From Paralichthys olivaceus (Eukaryota > Chordata > Actinopteri > Pleuronectiformes > Paralichthyidae): 64,000 bases of DNA. The notes under the pieces are model-generated. The model did no database searches. It was not told where the DNA came from and was given only the letters and a program-made list of their open reading frames with translations. Positions 36,525 through 64,000 of the stretch are shown here, piece after piece (the stretch's first letter is position 1; every line of letters begins with the position of its first letter). Where the stretch lies: contig NC_091099.1 in NCBI RefSeq assembly GCF_024713975.1, forward strand, positions 17,279,501 to 17,343,500, written 5' to 3'. The translations under genes were made by a program, and so were the position numbers.

Positions 36525-39500
36525 ATGGACAGTGCCATCACCCTGTGGCAGTTCCTGCTGCAGCTGCTGCTTGACCAGAGCCACAAGCACCTGATATGTT
36601 GGACGTCCACAGACGGCGAGTTCAAGCTCCTCAAGTCAGAGGAAGTGGCCAAACTATGGGGGCTACGCAAGAACAAGACCAACATGAACTACGACAAGCT
36701 GAGCAGAGCCCTGCGCTACTACTACGACAAGGTACAATAAACTGAATGCTGATCGAGAACAGGAAGTTGCACTGTGTGGTCGTCCAACAAATCATGTCAC
36801 AGCAGCTATGATAAGTGGTGGGACCTGAAGGCAGCATGTTAAAATGATGTAGATCAACAACAGATCCGTTGTTATGCTTCTCTTGAAACCACAGTCGACC
36901 CGATAGACACATCCACTTCCTCTTTCTCATCAAATGCACAATAGAGCTCTAACACACCCGAACACAGAGTTTCAGTGTAGCAGTGCGCCTTCTCTGGACT
37001 GAAACATTGATAATCAATATGTGTTCATATTTTATATGTCATCATGTTTTACACAAGTGTAAATTGTGTGTAACGATCTCTTTGTTACTGATGTGTGTTT
37101 GTTTCACAGAACATCATTAAGAAGGTGATTGGCCAGAAGTTTGTCTATAAGTTTGTGTCCTTCCCTGAGATCCTGAAGATGGACCCACAGGCGGTGGAGA
37201 TGGGCCTGGCTTCTGGACGGTTTCCCCTCCAGGAAGGGGAGGCCCCTGAGCTGGAGGTAGAGGAGGAGGAGGAAGAGGAAGGGGAGGAGGAGGCCCAGAG
37301 GAGGACCCTGGCAGCCCTCGGGGTGCAGCAGTGTCGTAACGACTACCTTCGCTCAGGTCTCTACTCCTCCTTCAGCATCAGCTCGCTGCAGAACCAGACC
37401 GAGCTGCTGCGAGCCCTGCGAGAGCGTCAGGACGAGTCCCGCTCCGTCATCCGCTTTGGCGCCAACGAGAGGAGCTCCCCTCCCTCAACCAAGCCCGAGA
37501 CCTACGTCTCCCCTAGGCCATCCAGACTCCCCTCTCACTCCCACTCCCCACCCTCCCCCCACGCCCAGCCGGGCCGAAGCTGGAGCCCCGCTGTCAAAGA
37601 GGTAGATGAGGAGGACTCTGACCAGAGCGCCCAGCCCCTCAACCTCTCCTCTGGGCACAGGGAGCGAGCCCTGCAGCCTCCTGAGAAGAGGAGAAGCAGC
37701 AGCAGTGGCAGAAGTAGTTCTGTTAGTAATAGTAACCAAGGAGATGGACTCCTACCAAAAAGCAAAAAGCCCAAAGCTCTGGAGATCTCCGCCCCGTCCC
37801 TGCTGCTGGCCGGGAGCGACATCGGCTCCATCGCCCTCAACAGCCCAGCGCTCCCGTCCGGCTCCCTCACTCCTGCCTTCTTCACTGCACAGGTGAGATG
37901 ATTGGTCTCAGTAACAGTTTCAGTTCAGACTGATCAGATCCAGTTTTGGTATCGAGTGCTGACGTCACGGTTCTGATTTGGATTCGAAAGCCTGACGATT
38001 TGATCAATTGTAAACATGTTATAATGCAGTTTTGAGCTCAAAGCCAAAATGTCTCAGCCCAAATTTAATACTACATCACTTCACAAACACAAGTAGTTAT
38101 TACACTGTCCGACAAACAGTCCGGATCCTTAACTTACTGTGGAACTCATGAGATCACTTACTAGTAGTCGATTTACTACAGCCTCATATAACCGTGCAAA
38201 TATAACCACTACTGCTTAGAATGATCATAATCATGGTACCTGCAGATCTCCAGATTCAGCTTGGTGCAAACAAAAGTGCATCTCTAATTACACATCTAAA
38301 ATTCTCTCTTGGCAGCATGTTGGATGTAGGTATGACAGGATTGATTCTTTCTTTTCTAGACACATGTTTCAGATAATTCATCGACTCCACATTTTGACTG
38401 TATTAGTCATTTGGAGAATGATCAGCAGTTTCCCAGCATACATTTCCCAACATCCTTGACCAGTCAAATGTTTTTGAAAACCTCCTTTTTCCAGGAGTGA
38501 ATAACCTGAAATTGTTCTCTGTAACCAAGATCTGAAAAATCATGCAAACTAACAGGAACCTACATCTTTTCAGAGATTAAGGAACTGGTTCACTTGCAGC
38601 CTCTTTGCTGCTGTATATGAAGCTTCGAACAAAGATGCAAACATTTTCTTGGCTGTTTACACACAAAGACTGTTACGACTCCCTCTGATGCGTCATTAGG
38701 ACAATACAGTGCTGCAGGAAGTCGTGTTGTATATTACTGGCAGAACGGGGAGGAAAAAGAACAGAATCGTGACTGACTGGTTGTTCAGTGGTTCAACATA
38801 ATGATCCAAAACATTAGATGAACAGAACCAGAGGTTTCACATGATGGGAGAGCAGCACAGTCTCCAGGATTAAACCATAAACAAACTGCTAGTGCAACAT
38901 ATGACTGGGAACTTCTGCTGCAGAGTTGGGACGAAGTGTCCCCACATTATTTGATTTCCACTGTTGACTGAACGTCATGAGTGTGTTCAGCTGCAAGATG
39001 AATAAGAAATCAGATTAAATTTGGGATTTAAGATTATCTGATCCTTTTTTTCTGTTTAAATCGTATTTATTTGTTCTGTTTTTTAAATCAGTGTACACTG
39101 AGACATTACACCATGTTCATTTCAGAGATCAAATCAATTCGGTCACTGATGGCACGGTCGACCTGCGCACACCTGAGAGAAACCTGATCTCTCCCTGCTC
39201 ATGTTCATGCGCCTCATCGCTCCCCAGGGACACATTAATACAAGTTCTCTCATTTCTGCTCTCAATAATTTAAGACATACTAGAGATGATGTCTCTGTGC
39301 CAGCCACAGCAGAAGTAGTTAATCCGATAATAATCAAATCTTACAAAGAAAGAGAATAATTCAGCGATGCTATCAGTTTCCATCCCCTCTGTGCGGTGGT
39401 CTGGTTAGCGATGGGGAGATGATGGGATCCGTCTTGAGCATGATGTCAGTGTCCTTCGGTTCTGAGAGACACAGCGACAAACATCTGACACAACCCGGCA

Positions 39501-41937
39501 CGCGATGCTGGAAACCAAAAAATCATTTGAGTCCTGAGAAATGTCTTAAAGAATCAGAGAGGGGAAGGTATCAAAAAGGTAAAGTGGTATGTTAGGCTAA
39601 TGTATGTTCAGGCTTTTTATGAATTTTACGTTTTTATTTTGGGGAATTACTGCCACAAAGTGCTGGTAGAAGTATGTCTGTGAGTAGTGCAGCTCATCGA
39701 GTCTTTTAGCTGTACAGTCATAAACAACTGACAGCTAATGTAAGAGGGATTACAGGTCAGTTTTTTTCTGCCACATATCTAGAAATTTAGAGCAAAATTC
39801 AACCCAGTTCAGACATTTTGGTTCATTTTGATCTTTCATTACTCAAATTGTATATTTAATGCTCTATCTCAATTTAATATAATAAGAAGAACGAGAGTGG
39901 CTCTCAGTTGACCACAAACCTCCACCAAGGTTGAATAATATAACACACGATGGTCTAGGAGGAGGCGGTCTGAAAGTGTAAATGATTTATTTATCTTATA
40001 ACGTGGTTGAAGAAAGTGAAGAAAAATTCCTGGTTCTACCCTTTAATCTACCTCCCACCAAACTCCTGCGAACAAACTAATAGTACTAACAACAACAATG
40101 TGTTGACATCGAAGGGGCGAAAGGGAAAATTGAGCCTCCCACATCAGAGGTTTGTCCACACGTTCAGAAACTTGCTTTTACACGTCTGTTTATTGGACAG
40201 CGCAAAAACGTGGGATCAGAAGAAAACAAGCGATTTACAGAAATCTTCCCTGAGCTCGACCTATGAGAGCAGGGAAGAGGCCCTAAGTGATGCCATATGC
40301 TCCAATAATTCCATTAATAATGGGAGCGGGGCCGGTCCCTCCGCAACACTGGCTCACTTCTGAGGTGACATGGGGGAAAGTCGGGGGGGAGGGGGAAAGA
40401 AGACCAGGGGAGAGAGGGAGAAATTGATTTCATATGTTTTCTCTCTCGACTTGGCGTTCCAAGTGCTCGAGGACCCCTCTCCCCCTCCACCCCCCCGATC
40501 AACAACAACCCCCACTGTCCACCACCTCCCCTCCCCACGTCACCCCTGTATTCTGGAAGGGGGGGAAAAAAACCTCAGACTTCCTTCCTGCTCCGTCAGT
40601 TTGTTTTTCCAAATGCCAATACACGTCCATTTACTATTTCAGCATGTTTCGCATTATCCGAGCCCCTCAGAGAAATGCTCCGCAACCAGTGGGTCTCTGT
40701 TTGTCTTTAGAGAAAAATGTTGTCTTCACTGTTTTTTTCTCATTTACAAGAAACCTCCCTCACTCTCCTCCTCCTGTGTTTCCCCCTCTGCAGACTCCCT
40801 CCGGTTTGTTGCTGGCTCACAGTCCGCTGTTGTCGGGCATCCACTTCTGGAGCAGCCTGAGCCCTGTTGCCCCGCTGAGCCCCGCCCGGCTGCAGGGCCA
40901 CAGCTCGCTGTTCCAGGTAACAAACACACACTCACTCACTCACTCTCTCTCTCACACACACACACATACACACACAAAAAACATACACTTGACAGGTGTG
41001 GCTGTGAAGAGACGGACACGCAGGAGGTGAAAACAGTGTGCTGAAAGGATAAATATTGACTGGAAGCCAAGTAGGAAGTTTTGAGACTGCAGGTGAAATT
41101 AAAATACCTCGTTCTTCCCAGCAGTTGTTAAATCACGTGAATAATGATTAGAGAGATTCAAATAAACCAGAGTCAAACACACACAGCCGGTTTATCTTCT
41201 ATCACAGGTAATAAAAGGATTGGCTCTGGTTTTTATAGCCTGGACATATATTTGATTCTTTCTGTTTTTTATCCAATGTGAAATAATCATGAACCCTCTA
41301 TTACATCGTTTAAAATGAGGAGATTGGGTCTCGAACTTCAAAATTCTGTCTATAAACTTGACAAAGAGACTATATAAAAGATGTTTTTGAGATTTGAAAA
41401 AACAGCAGACAGCAGCGGTGGTGAAACTAGTTGTGCGTTAGTGAGCAGGTCCAGCAGAGGTGTCCTGTTTCAGCGCTTGTGAGCTGGAGAGGAAATCCTG
41501 TGAATACTTCCTGTTTGAGCCCAGGGGAGCCGGTTTGAACAGGGCGGACTGGTTTGAGAGCTGCTCCTCATTTGAGAAACGTACATGCATGCACCACACC
41601 CCCCTCCACACACACACTATACCGGATTCTTTGTGCACAAATACTGTTGACTGCTTCGTCTGTTGTTGAGGTGCAGGGGACAGAGACTAAAAAGGAAGAG
41701 GTACAATGAAAAGAAAAAAAAAAAAAAAAACAGGAAACCAGAGCGGTGACAATGCTGCAGTTCCTCAGCGGAAAGCAGCCTTCATAGAGCGTCCGTCCCC
41801 GCCTCGCTAACTCTCGGCCCCTTTCTCTTCCTCCGCAGTTCCCCAGCCTAATCAACGGACACATGCCTGTCCCCCTGCCAAACCTGGAAGGAACACCCTC
41901 CTCCCTGCTCCTGTCCCCCGCCACCCACAAATCCTGA
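36525..41937 (+). CDS. elk3: ETS-domain ternary complex factor ELK3 (Net)
   Basis: A nuclear transcription factor that binds ETS sites alone or with serum response factor; it represses until phosphorylated by MAP kinases. Four coding exons: 36525-36731, 37110-37892, 40794-40916, 41839-41937 (stop TGA 41935-41937). They sum to 1212 nt, 403 aa, against about 407 in human. Exon 1 and the start of exon 2 form the N-terminal ETS domain ([18 protein letters not shown], then [11 protein letters not shown]). The B-box, for SRF contact, is [13 protein letters not shown] (about 150-162). A CtBP-binding PLNLS lies at about 245-249. The MAPK-regulated C domain includes [19 protein letters not shown] and [15 protein letters not shown]. 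The ERK-docking FQFP is split across exons 3 and 4 (SLFQ|FPSL). An acidic run [14 protein letters not shown] (about 118-131) is an apparent lineage addition. The ATG chosen matches the family start. Confidence 0.97.
37893..40793. other. elk3 intron between coding exons 2 and 3
   Basis: About 2.9 kb. An open frame at 40007-40363 has no recognisable product, and it overlaps a short inverted motif, tccattaataatggga. C- and G-rich low-complexity sequence lies near 40380-40570. No supported gene is seen. Confidence 0.5.
40917..41838. other. elk3 last intron with CA/CT repeat and poly-A tract
   Basis: Contains a CACT/CT/CA-rich microsatellite at about 40922-40976 and an A-rich run around 41714-41731. 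Nothing else is recognised. Confidence 0.6.
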
Positions 41938-42007
41938 TCCAGGGTCTGTGTAGATAAAAAAAACCTCTCATCTTCATCCATCTCTTGTTGAAGGCTTCAG
42001 CTTCATT

Positions 42008-42045
<38 letters not shown>

Positions 42046-42670
42046 CATCAGTAGCAGCAGCGATCTCTTCTCCATTTTGCTTCAGTAACGTCCTGAGACA
42101 GTCTCTGACCTCACCTTTTTGTTTGCACTTGAGTTGCTTCAGATTACAGTGGTTGAAAGCACTTGGTAAAAAAAAAAAAAAAAAGCCATACGCCATGATG
42201 TCTGTGAGGCGTCGGGCTCTTTGTGATAAAGTATAGCACATTTCCACATGACCCTGTTCAACACGGACAGTAGTGACGTGTAGCTAGCTGAGAAAAGGCT
42301 AGTCTTCCTCTCTTTGCGCAGAGAGCTCAGTTGTTTTTTAATCTTGTAAGAAAAACAAAAAAAATGTTTTCTTTAAATGTTCATCACAGTGTGAAACAGG
42401 TCGTTTCACATTGTGTGGTATTGTATGTAATGTATGCACTATGCTTCTCCGATAGTACCGGCTGTGCCTTGTTGTCCTATTTTTCCTCTTTATTTCAAAC
42501 AAATCTTTTAATGAAGACGAGATTTCAAATCAATGAAAAAAGCCTTTGTAACGCTTGTAATGTTCTTTTTTTTTTTTATAATGGACTTGGTATATAGTAT
42601 GTATTCTGTATATTTTTTGTATTGTGAAGAACGTCATGTCGTTTTCAATAAACCAAGCATTGAATGCTGA
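41938..42670 (+). other. elk3: elk3 3' untranslated region
   Basis: Follows the elk3 stop. It has a (CAT/ATC)n run at about 42004-42043, T-rich stretches, and a canonical AATAAA at 42647-42652 before A/T-rich sequence. Cleavage near 42670 is inferred. Confidence 0.75.
42004..42043. repeat. (ATC)n trinucleotide microsatellite in elk3 3' UTR
   Basis: About twelve near-perfect CAT/ATC units. The complementary strand reads as poly-Asp in a spurious frame. Confidence 0.9.
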
Positions 42671-42700
42671 AACATGGACGCTGGTTTTACTGTAGCTACA

Positions 42701-42770
42701 ACAAAATGTGAAGGAAAAAATCCAACGTGGATGTTCACGTGGATTCTGTTTAAACTTTAGATTTAATTTC
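42701..42770 (+). repeat. Short direct repeat, copy A
   Basis: acaaaatgtgaagg...tccaac...ttctgtttaaactttagattta is repeated with changes at 43332-43408. The two copies are about 630 bp apart in the same orientation. Confidence 0.6.
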
Positions 42771-42787
42771 CTGATCCCATCTTTATC

Positions 42788-43040
42788 CAGGGTTTCTGCT
42801 GGGTCTCTAAGGTCTAAAATTTAATAATGTAAATTCTAGTCCTTAAAACCTCATAAATATGTTTAACTATGACATACTAGGTCTTAAATACATTTAGGTA
42901 AGTCTTAATCATGTCAATGTTTATTTCAATGCTACTGCACAATTTTGCTTTTTCAAGAGAAATGGTTTTCTGATGTGTGGTTTGTAATGTCTCAGTGTGA
43001 TGTTGTTCTTACAGATATCAGCACGCTGTAATAAAACTGA
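42788..43040 (+). repeat. Dispersed repeat (ggtttctgctgggtctctaa type), copy 1
   Basis: It shares ctatgacatactaggtctta, aatacattt and cacgctgtaataaaact with the copy at 44820-45015. The opening resembles a common teleost repeat that starts with a gggtcttaaaaagtcttaaa motif. Confidence 0.6.
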
Positions 43041-43093
43041 AAAGCTGAGTGAACGATGGATACGTGCTGTAGTTATGAGAGTTAACAAAGAAC

Positions 43094-43320
43094 TTAAAGG
43101 TTCAGTGTGTAGAATTGAGTGGTGAATTTGCACGTTGCTGCTGAATGACCCTCACCTCACAAACATAAAAAATACCCGTGGTAGATTTACATTTTTATGA
43201 AAACTCCAAAGGTGTTTAGTTTTTCCAGTCTGGACGACTGTAAAAAAACATGGTGGCCCCCGTAGAGAGGACCCCATCTCGATGTTAATCTTTAAATGTC
43301 ATTTATCATGGTTTTTAAAA
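43094..43320 (+). repeat. Non-autonomous element with similar ends, copy 1
   Basis: Begins TTAAAGGTTCAGTGTGTAGA. Its interior ggtgtttagtttttccagtc and aacatggtggcccccgtaga match the reverse complement of the interior of the copy at 54179-54440. No ORF. It resembles a miniature element abundant in teleosts. Confidence 0.65.
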
Positions 43321-43331
43321 GTCTAGCTCAA

Positions 43332-43408
43332 ACAAAATATGAAGTGTCCGGAAAATAAATCCAAACCGATACCCATGGTTTCTGTTTAAACATTAGATTT
43401 AATATTCT
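43332..43408 (+). repeat. Short direct repeat, copy B
   Basis: Second copy of the repeat at 42701-42770, with ttctgtttaaacattagatt and aacaaaatatgaag in the same order. Confidence 0.6.
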
Positions 43409-44631
43409 TTACTCTGGAAAAAAAAAGCTCAAATATGGGAGTGCATCTGCAGTGAAATCCCACACAGATAACAAATATCGACAAATAAAGTTAAAGAATA
43501 TCATACAAAACATCTCCTGTAACACTGTTAAATAGATTTGACTTTAGTTTCTTATTCACTGGGGGGCAGGACTACAGCTATGCTCCCTGAACATGTGCTT
43601 CCTCCTACCACAGAACAGACATGCAACACAACGATGCAATCCAGAGAAAAAAAGGTAGCCATCTGAGCCATTTGTCTTTTTACAGTTGATGAGATGGGAA
43701 TGGCAGAAAGGACAACACGTCAGTAAAGGCAGCATCATGGATTCCGACACAGGAAATTCACTTTGCGCTTTCTCCTCTTTGAGCAGAGGAGAAAATGTGT
43801 CCGACTGAGGCGAGGAAGAACGAGGAGGAGGTTGTTCACGAGTTTGATTGTTTAGGATTTGTGAAGAGTTTTAGAAGGCGGATCTAATCCTTTAATGCCC
43901 TTGTTAATAATTCTACGCTGCCAGTTTCCCTCCTGCATTTGTTCATTGGTCACAACACAGACCACAGCATCCTGGAATGATTCTTTGCCAGTATCTGACA
44001 CAACAAAATCTCCTTTTCTTATTTTTTTTCCACAGACTTGGCAGCATTTATCTTGTATTAGCCTCCAGTTAGGATAAAATGATCCGTTATTAAATCAGAG
44101 CTGGCCTCAGAAACCTTCAGAGCAAATGGTCACAAATTACTTGTGCGGCGCCGTAGCATGAGAATCAAACTACTTTGAGCTGCTACAGAGACATCCCTCT
44201 GTTCGTCTGCTGGTGAGCTGTACACATCCACTCACACCAAGGAGGAGTCTTTATGTATGAAAATGGAAATGAAAAAAACCCAAAATAAAACACTAAAAAT
44301 ACCACCACTTCAAAAAAAAAGAAGAAATCTATATACATTGCATGTTCTCATTAAAGTGACTGAGCCCATTAGAATTCTAGACAGTAGTTGGATTTAGCAG
44401 CAAATTCTCTTCTCAATAAATATAGATGTACAGTATATAAACGTCTCTTCTAGAGGGGAGGGGGGTTCGCACTGAGGACGAGTTTCCCAAGTAAGTTGGG
44501 GGGGTGATGATGATGAGGACGATGAAGGTACTGCTCCACGCCAACATCCATCTTAGATCTCTGATCCATCGGCGAGACTGTACAGCTCGGAGATCCTTCC
44601 CAAATAATAAAAAAAATAGAGTCCAGAGAGA

Positions 44632-61714
<17,083 letters not shown>

Positions 61715-61736
61715 GGAGCTCTCGGGAAGGGGAGGC

Positions 61737-64000
61737 CTGAGGAAAGCAAAAAGAAAGAAAAAATTGACATTTGGCTGCAATCCATGCAAGACAAAAGGGA
61801 ATGCATGAGTGCATGTTTTAGTTACAGAAGAATGAACCAACTATCTGAAAGCTGTAGTGTTGATGTGGCTCTTGACATTTCTCATATCTGTATTGCAAAA
61901 TGGCTTTAATTCAAAAAGGTGACACCTCATCTGCCTGAAGCCATGTTTCACAATCAGGAGCCAAACTGACACCAAAGACAGGGTTAGATCACTAGGTATC
62001 AGACTGGCCGAACAAAGACACAGACCAATCAGCACCCGGATGATAATTATGACTCAGCTCATTCAGGCACATTGCTTTACATTCCTCCCCCCTGGGAAAA
62101 TATGACGAGTTAGTGAGAGATTCTTACGGGTGAGTTTAGAGTTCGGTCCCTGGCACAGCGGACTGTAAAAGCAAATCCTAAACCGGAGGGATTTGCTGCT
62201 GAATGGAGCAGGACTAGCCTGGGCCACATTGAGTCCACATTACACATTCCAGCTGCCTTTACTGTGTGCACGAGTGTGACTGAGTGCAAGAGCTAGACTC
62301 TAGCTAGAGGCTCTATGTGTGTGTGAGAGAGAATCTGTGTGAGGAGAGGGAAAGGGGTTCGAATCAAGACGGAAGATATTTGTGAAAACAGCAGATTACA
62401 AGCAGCCGCTCCCTGTGACCTCGATGTAGAAATCATGACTCCACTACAACTGCAAGTCTGGACCTGTGATTGTCTGTCTGTGGTTATGATGATGATGACG
62501 ATGATGATAATGACTAAAAGCAGACATGAAAACAGATGAGCAGAACGGGCTTCAGGTTTCACCGCCTGTCAACTAGTCCCCAGTGACAGCCCTGTCTTCC
62601 AGATATCAGTCATGACATGGATTATATCCAGCGACGCATCAAATCAGCTACAGTTAAACAGAGGAAATGTGGGGATGATTGCGTTTGAGGGACATTGTAA
62701 CAGAACAGGGTCTGACTGAGAACTACAGATGCTCTCTAAACGTTGGTTATTAAAGGCTAACATTACTCTGACTTTGTATTGTCCTTTATTTTGCCTGTGC
62801 AATTGTAACACAAAAGAGCATGAAAGACTACAAAGCTTTCCAAACAGTCTAGTCTCAAACATATGGCTGCAATAGATGATTATTGTCAGTATAGATTTTT
62901 TGTCTAAAATCTTTAAATTCTCATTCTTTACAGCCCGAAGTGATGTGTCCAAAACCAACCATATCCAACTGATGAAGATATGAGGCAGAGAAAGGCAGCA
63001 AAATTCTCACATTTGAGAAGCTGTAAAGTAATGAATGTTTGATGGATGACTGAACTGATTAACCTGCAGTTACCTATTGGAGATGGTGGGGATTGGGAAA
63101 AGCATCAGCTCTAACTAAAAGTGGTGAAAAGGTTACAATAACTAGTGTGAAAATGTGACAACATATGACATCTGTAGCCAAACAACACAAACACAGTGGC
63201 TTGATTTAAACATTTCATTACACAAAAACAGATCATTAGAATCAGTGTGTTAAAAAAATCTGCCATGAAAAATAGAACATGCAGCTCCTGAATCCTCTGC
63301 AGAGTTTTATGAGGCAGCGAGCTTGTTCCTATTCCCTACACTGAGTGGACAGCAGCAAGCGTCTTGTCTGAACTGGGACTGAGGCCAAAGCAAACTGGGG
63401 AAGCGCATGGAAGAAATATTAGACTGAAGATCAGGAGAATGTAAAATGCAGAAGGAAACTTAATACACTATGCGCAGCTTCAGATAACAGTGAGGTACCT
63501 GAAAAAACGTGAACTGGAAAACCCACATACTGTGTAATTTGTGAACTTACTGGTTTCAGTTACCTGGTTCAGTCTTTTGGGGTAAATTTTATGGAGCCGT
63601 GATGTTCTTGGCTTGTTTCTGGTCAGGCACATTTATTGCACAAAGTCTCTATAGCTATAGCTTTCAGGATATCAAAATGATAAGTCCAAGTTTTGTGAGA
63701 TGAGAGGAGCACATATTAAACATTAAAATTTAATTAACAGGACAAATTAACAATGTCTTCACTCTCACAAACTTAACATAGCACTCCTCTAACAGAGGAA
63801 AAGAAAAGACCTTTATTGTTTCAGCTGAACCAGAGATATCATCTTTTTCATTCCACATCGTCCTTGTCCAAACCCGCCCCCTGCATTACCCACGTTGCAT
63901 CTCAACCACAGACAGCTGGGACAGAGATTCAGGTGCTGGTAGCAGCTAATGTATCTTTGAGTCACTAGCCTCAAGCAGAAATTTGGAGCAGTTACAGAGC
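61737..64000. other. cdk17 5' intron, running off the window
   Basis: Begins after the acceptor of the first coding exon (exon base 61736). A short GAT-type microsatellite lies at about 62486-62512. No 5' UTR exon could be recognised before the right edge. Confidence 0.5.

Larger units (their letters stand above)
42671..44631. other. elk3-cdk17 tail-to-tail interval, includes cdk17 3' UTR
   Basis: The two genes converge across about 2 kb. Part of the right side should be cdk17 3' UTR. Possible minus-strand poly-A signals are ATTAAA at 43896-43891 and AATAAA at 42925-42920, and I cannot choose between them. Three kinds of repeat sit in the left half and are listed separately. Confidence 0.45.

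Noticed and set aside
37485..37885. Minus-strand open frames opposite elk3 exon 2
   Set aside because: GC-rich antisense shadows of the elk3 coding exon, with no independent features.
40007..40363. 118-codon open frame in an elk3 intron
   Set aside because: The product matches no family I know, has no splice sites placing it in phase with elk3, and its composition looks intronic. RNA data would be needed to revive it.
40370..41044. 224-codon plus-strand open frame overlapping elk3 exon 3
   Set aside because: It reads the real exon out of frame and continues through low-complexity C-rich and CA-repeat DNA. It is a shadow of elk3.
62340..62375. GGTTCGAATC resembling a tRNA B box
   Set aside because: No A box, acceptor stem or anticodon arm could be built around it.

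Overview
The window looks like nuclear DNA from a ray-finned fish, most likely a percomorph teleost. It has compact vertebrate genes with GT-AG introns, abundant TG/CA microsatellites, and several interspersed repeats of kinds I recognise from teleost genomes. I see no bacterial, phage or CRISPR features. Five protein-coding genes account for essentially all the coding sequence. All five come from one conserved vertebrate neighbourhood (human chromosome 12q22-23 in the order METAP2, NTN4, HAL, ELK3, CDK17).

Layout: (1) 42-3401, plus strand: the last six coding exons of metap2, whose 5' part lies left of the window. (2) 5623-15102, minus strand: complete ntn4 (netrin-4), ten coding exons, tail-to-tail with metap2. 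(3) 15103-23689: about 8.6 kb of intergenic DNA with repeats, a long TG microsatellite and an intron-containing tRNA-Tyr(GTA) gene. (4) 23690-29228, minus strand: complete hal (histidine ammonia-lyase), twenty coding exons, with a GC-AG intron and a 20-23 nt microexon. (5) 29229-36524: the head-to-head hal/elk3 interval, holding an expanded (GGTT)n tract inside a dispersed repeat, a probable non-coding first exon of elk3, and a decayed copy of the tRNA-Tyr gene. (6) 36525-41937, plus strand: the complete elk3 coding region in four exons, with a 3' UTR to about 42,670. (7) 44632-61714, minus strand: the complete coding region of cdk17 (PCTAIRE-2 kinase), sixteen exons, tail-to-tail with elk3; its 5' UTR exon or exons lie further right, probably beyond the window.

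Every exon set was joined by hand. The reading phases close without a stop and give products of about human length: ntn4 638 aa, hal 656 (or 657) aa, elk3 403 aa, cdk17 526 aa, and metap2 281 aa of C-terminal sequence. The genes are not an operon-like system and act in separate processes: N-terminal methionine removal, basement-membrane and guidance signalling, histidine breakdown, ETS transcriptional control, and a PCTAIRE-family kinase. What links them is ancient synteny. SNRPF, CCDC38, AMDHD1 and LTA4H, which sit among these genes in human, were not found here. I found no convincing new biological system. The most useful leads are splice-site oddities in hal and cdk17, candidate C/EBP and CRE palindromes near hal, the tRNA-Tyr gene and pseudogene pair, and repeat copies whose alignment shows their structure.
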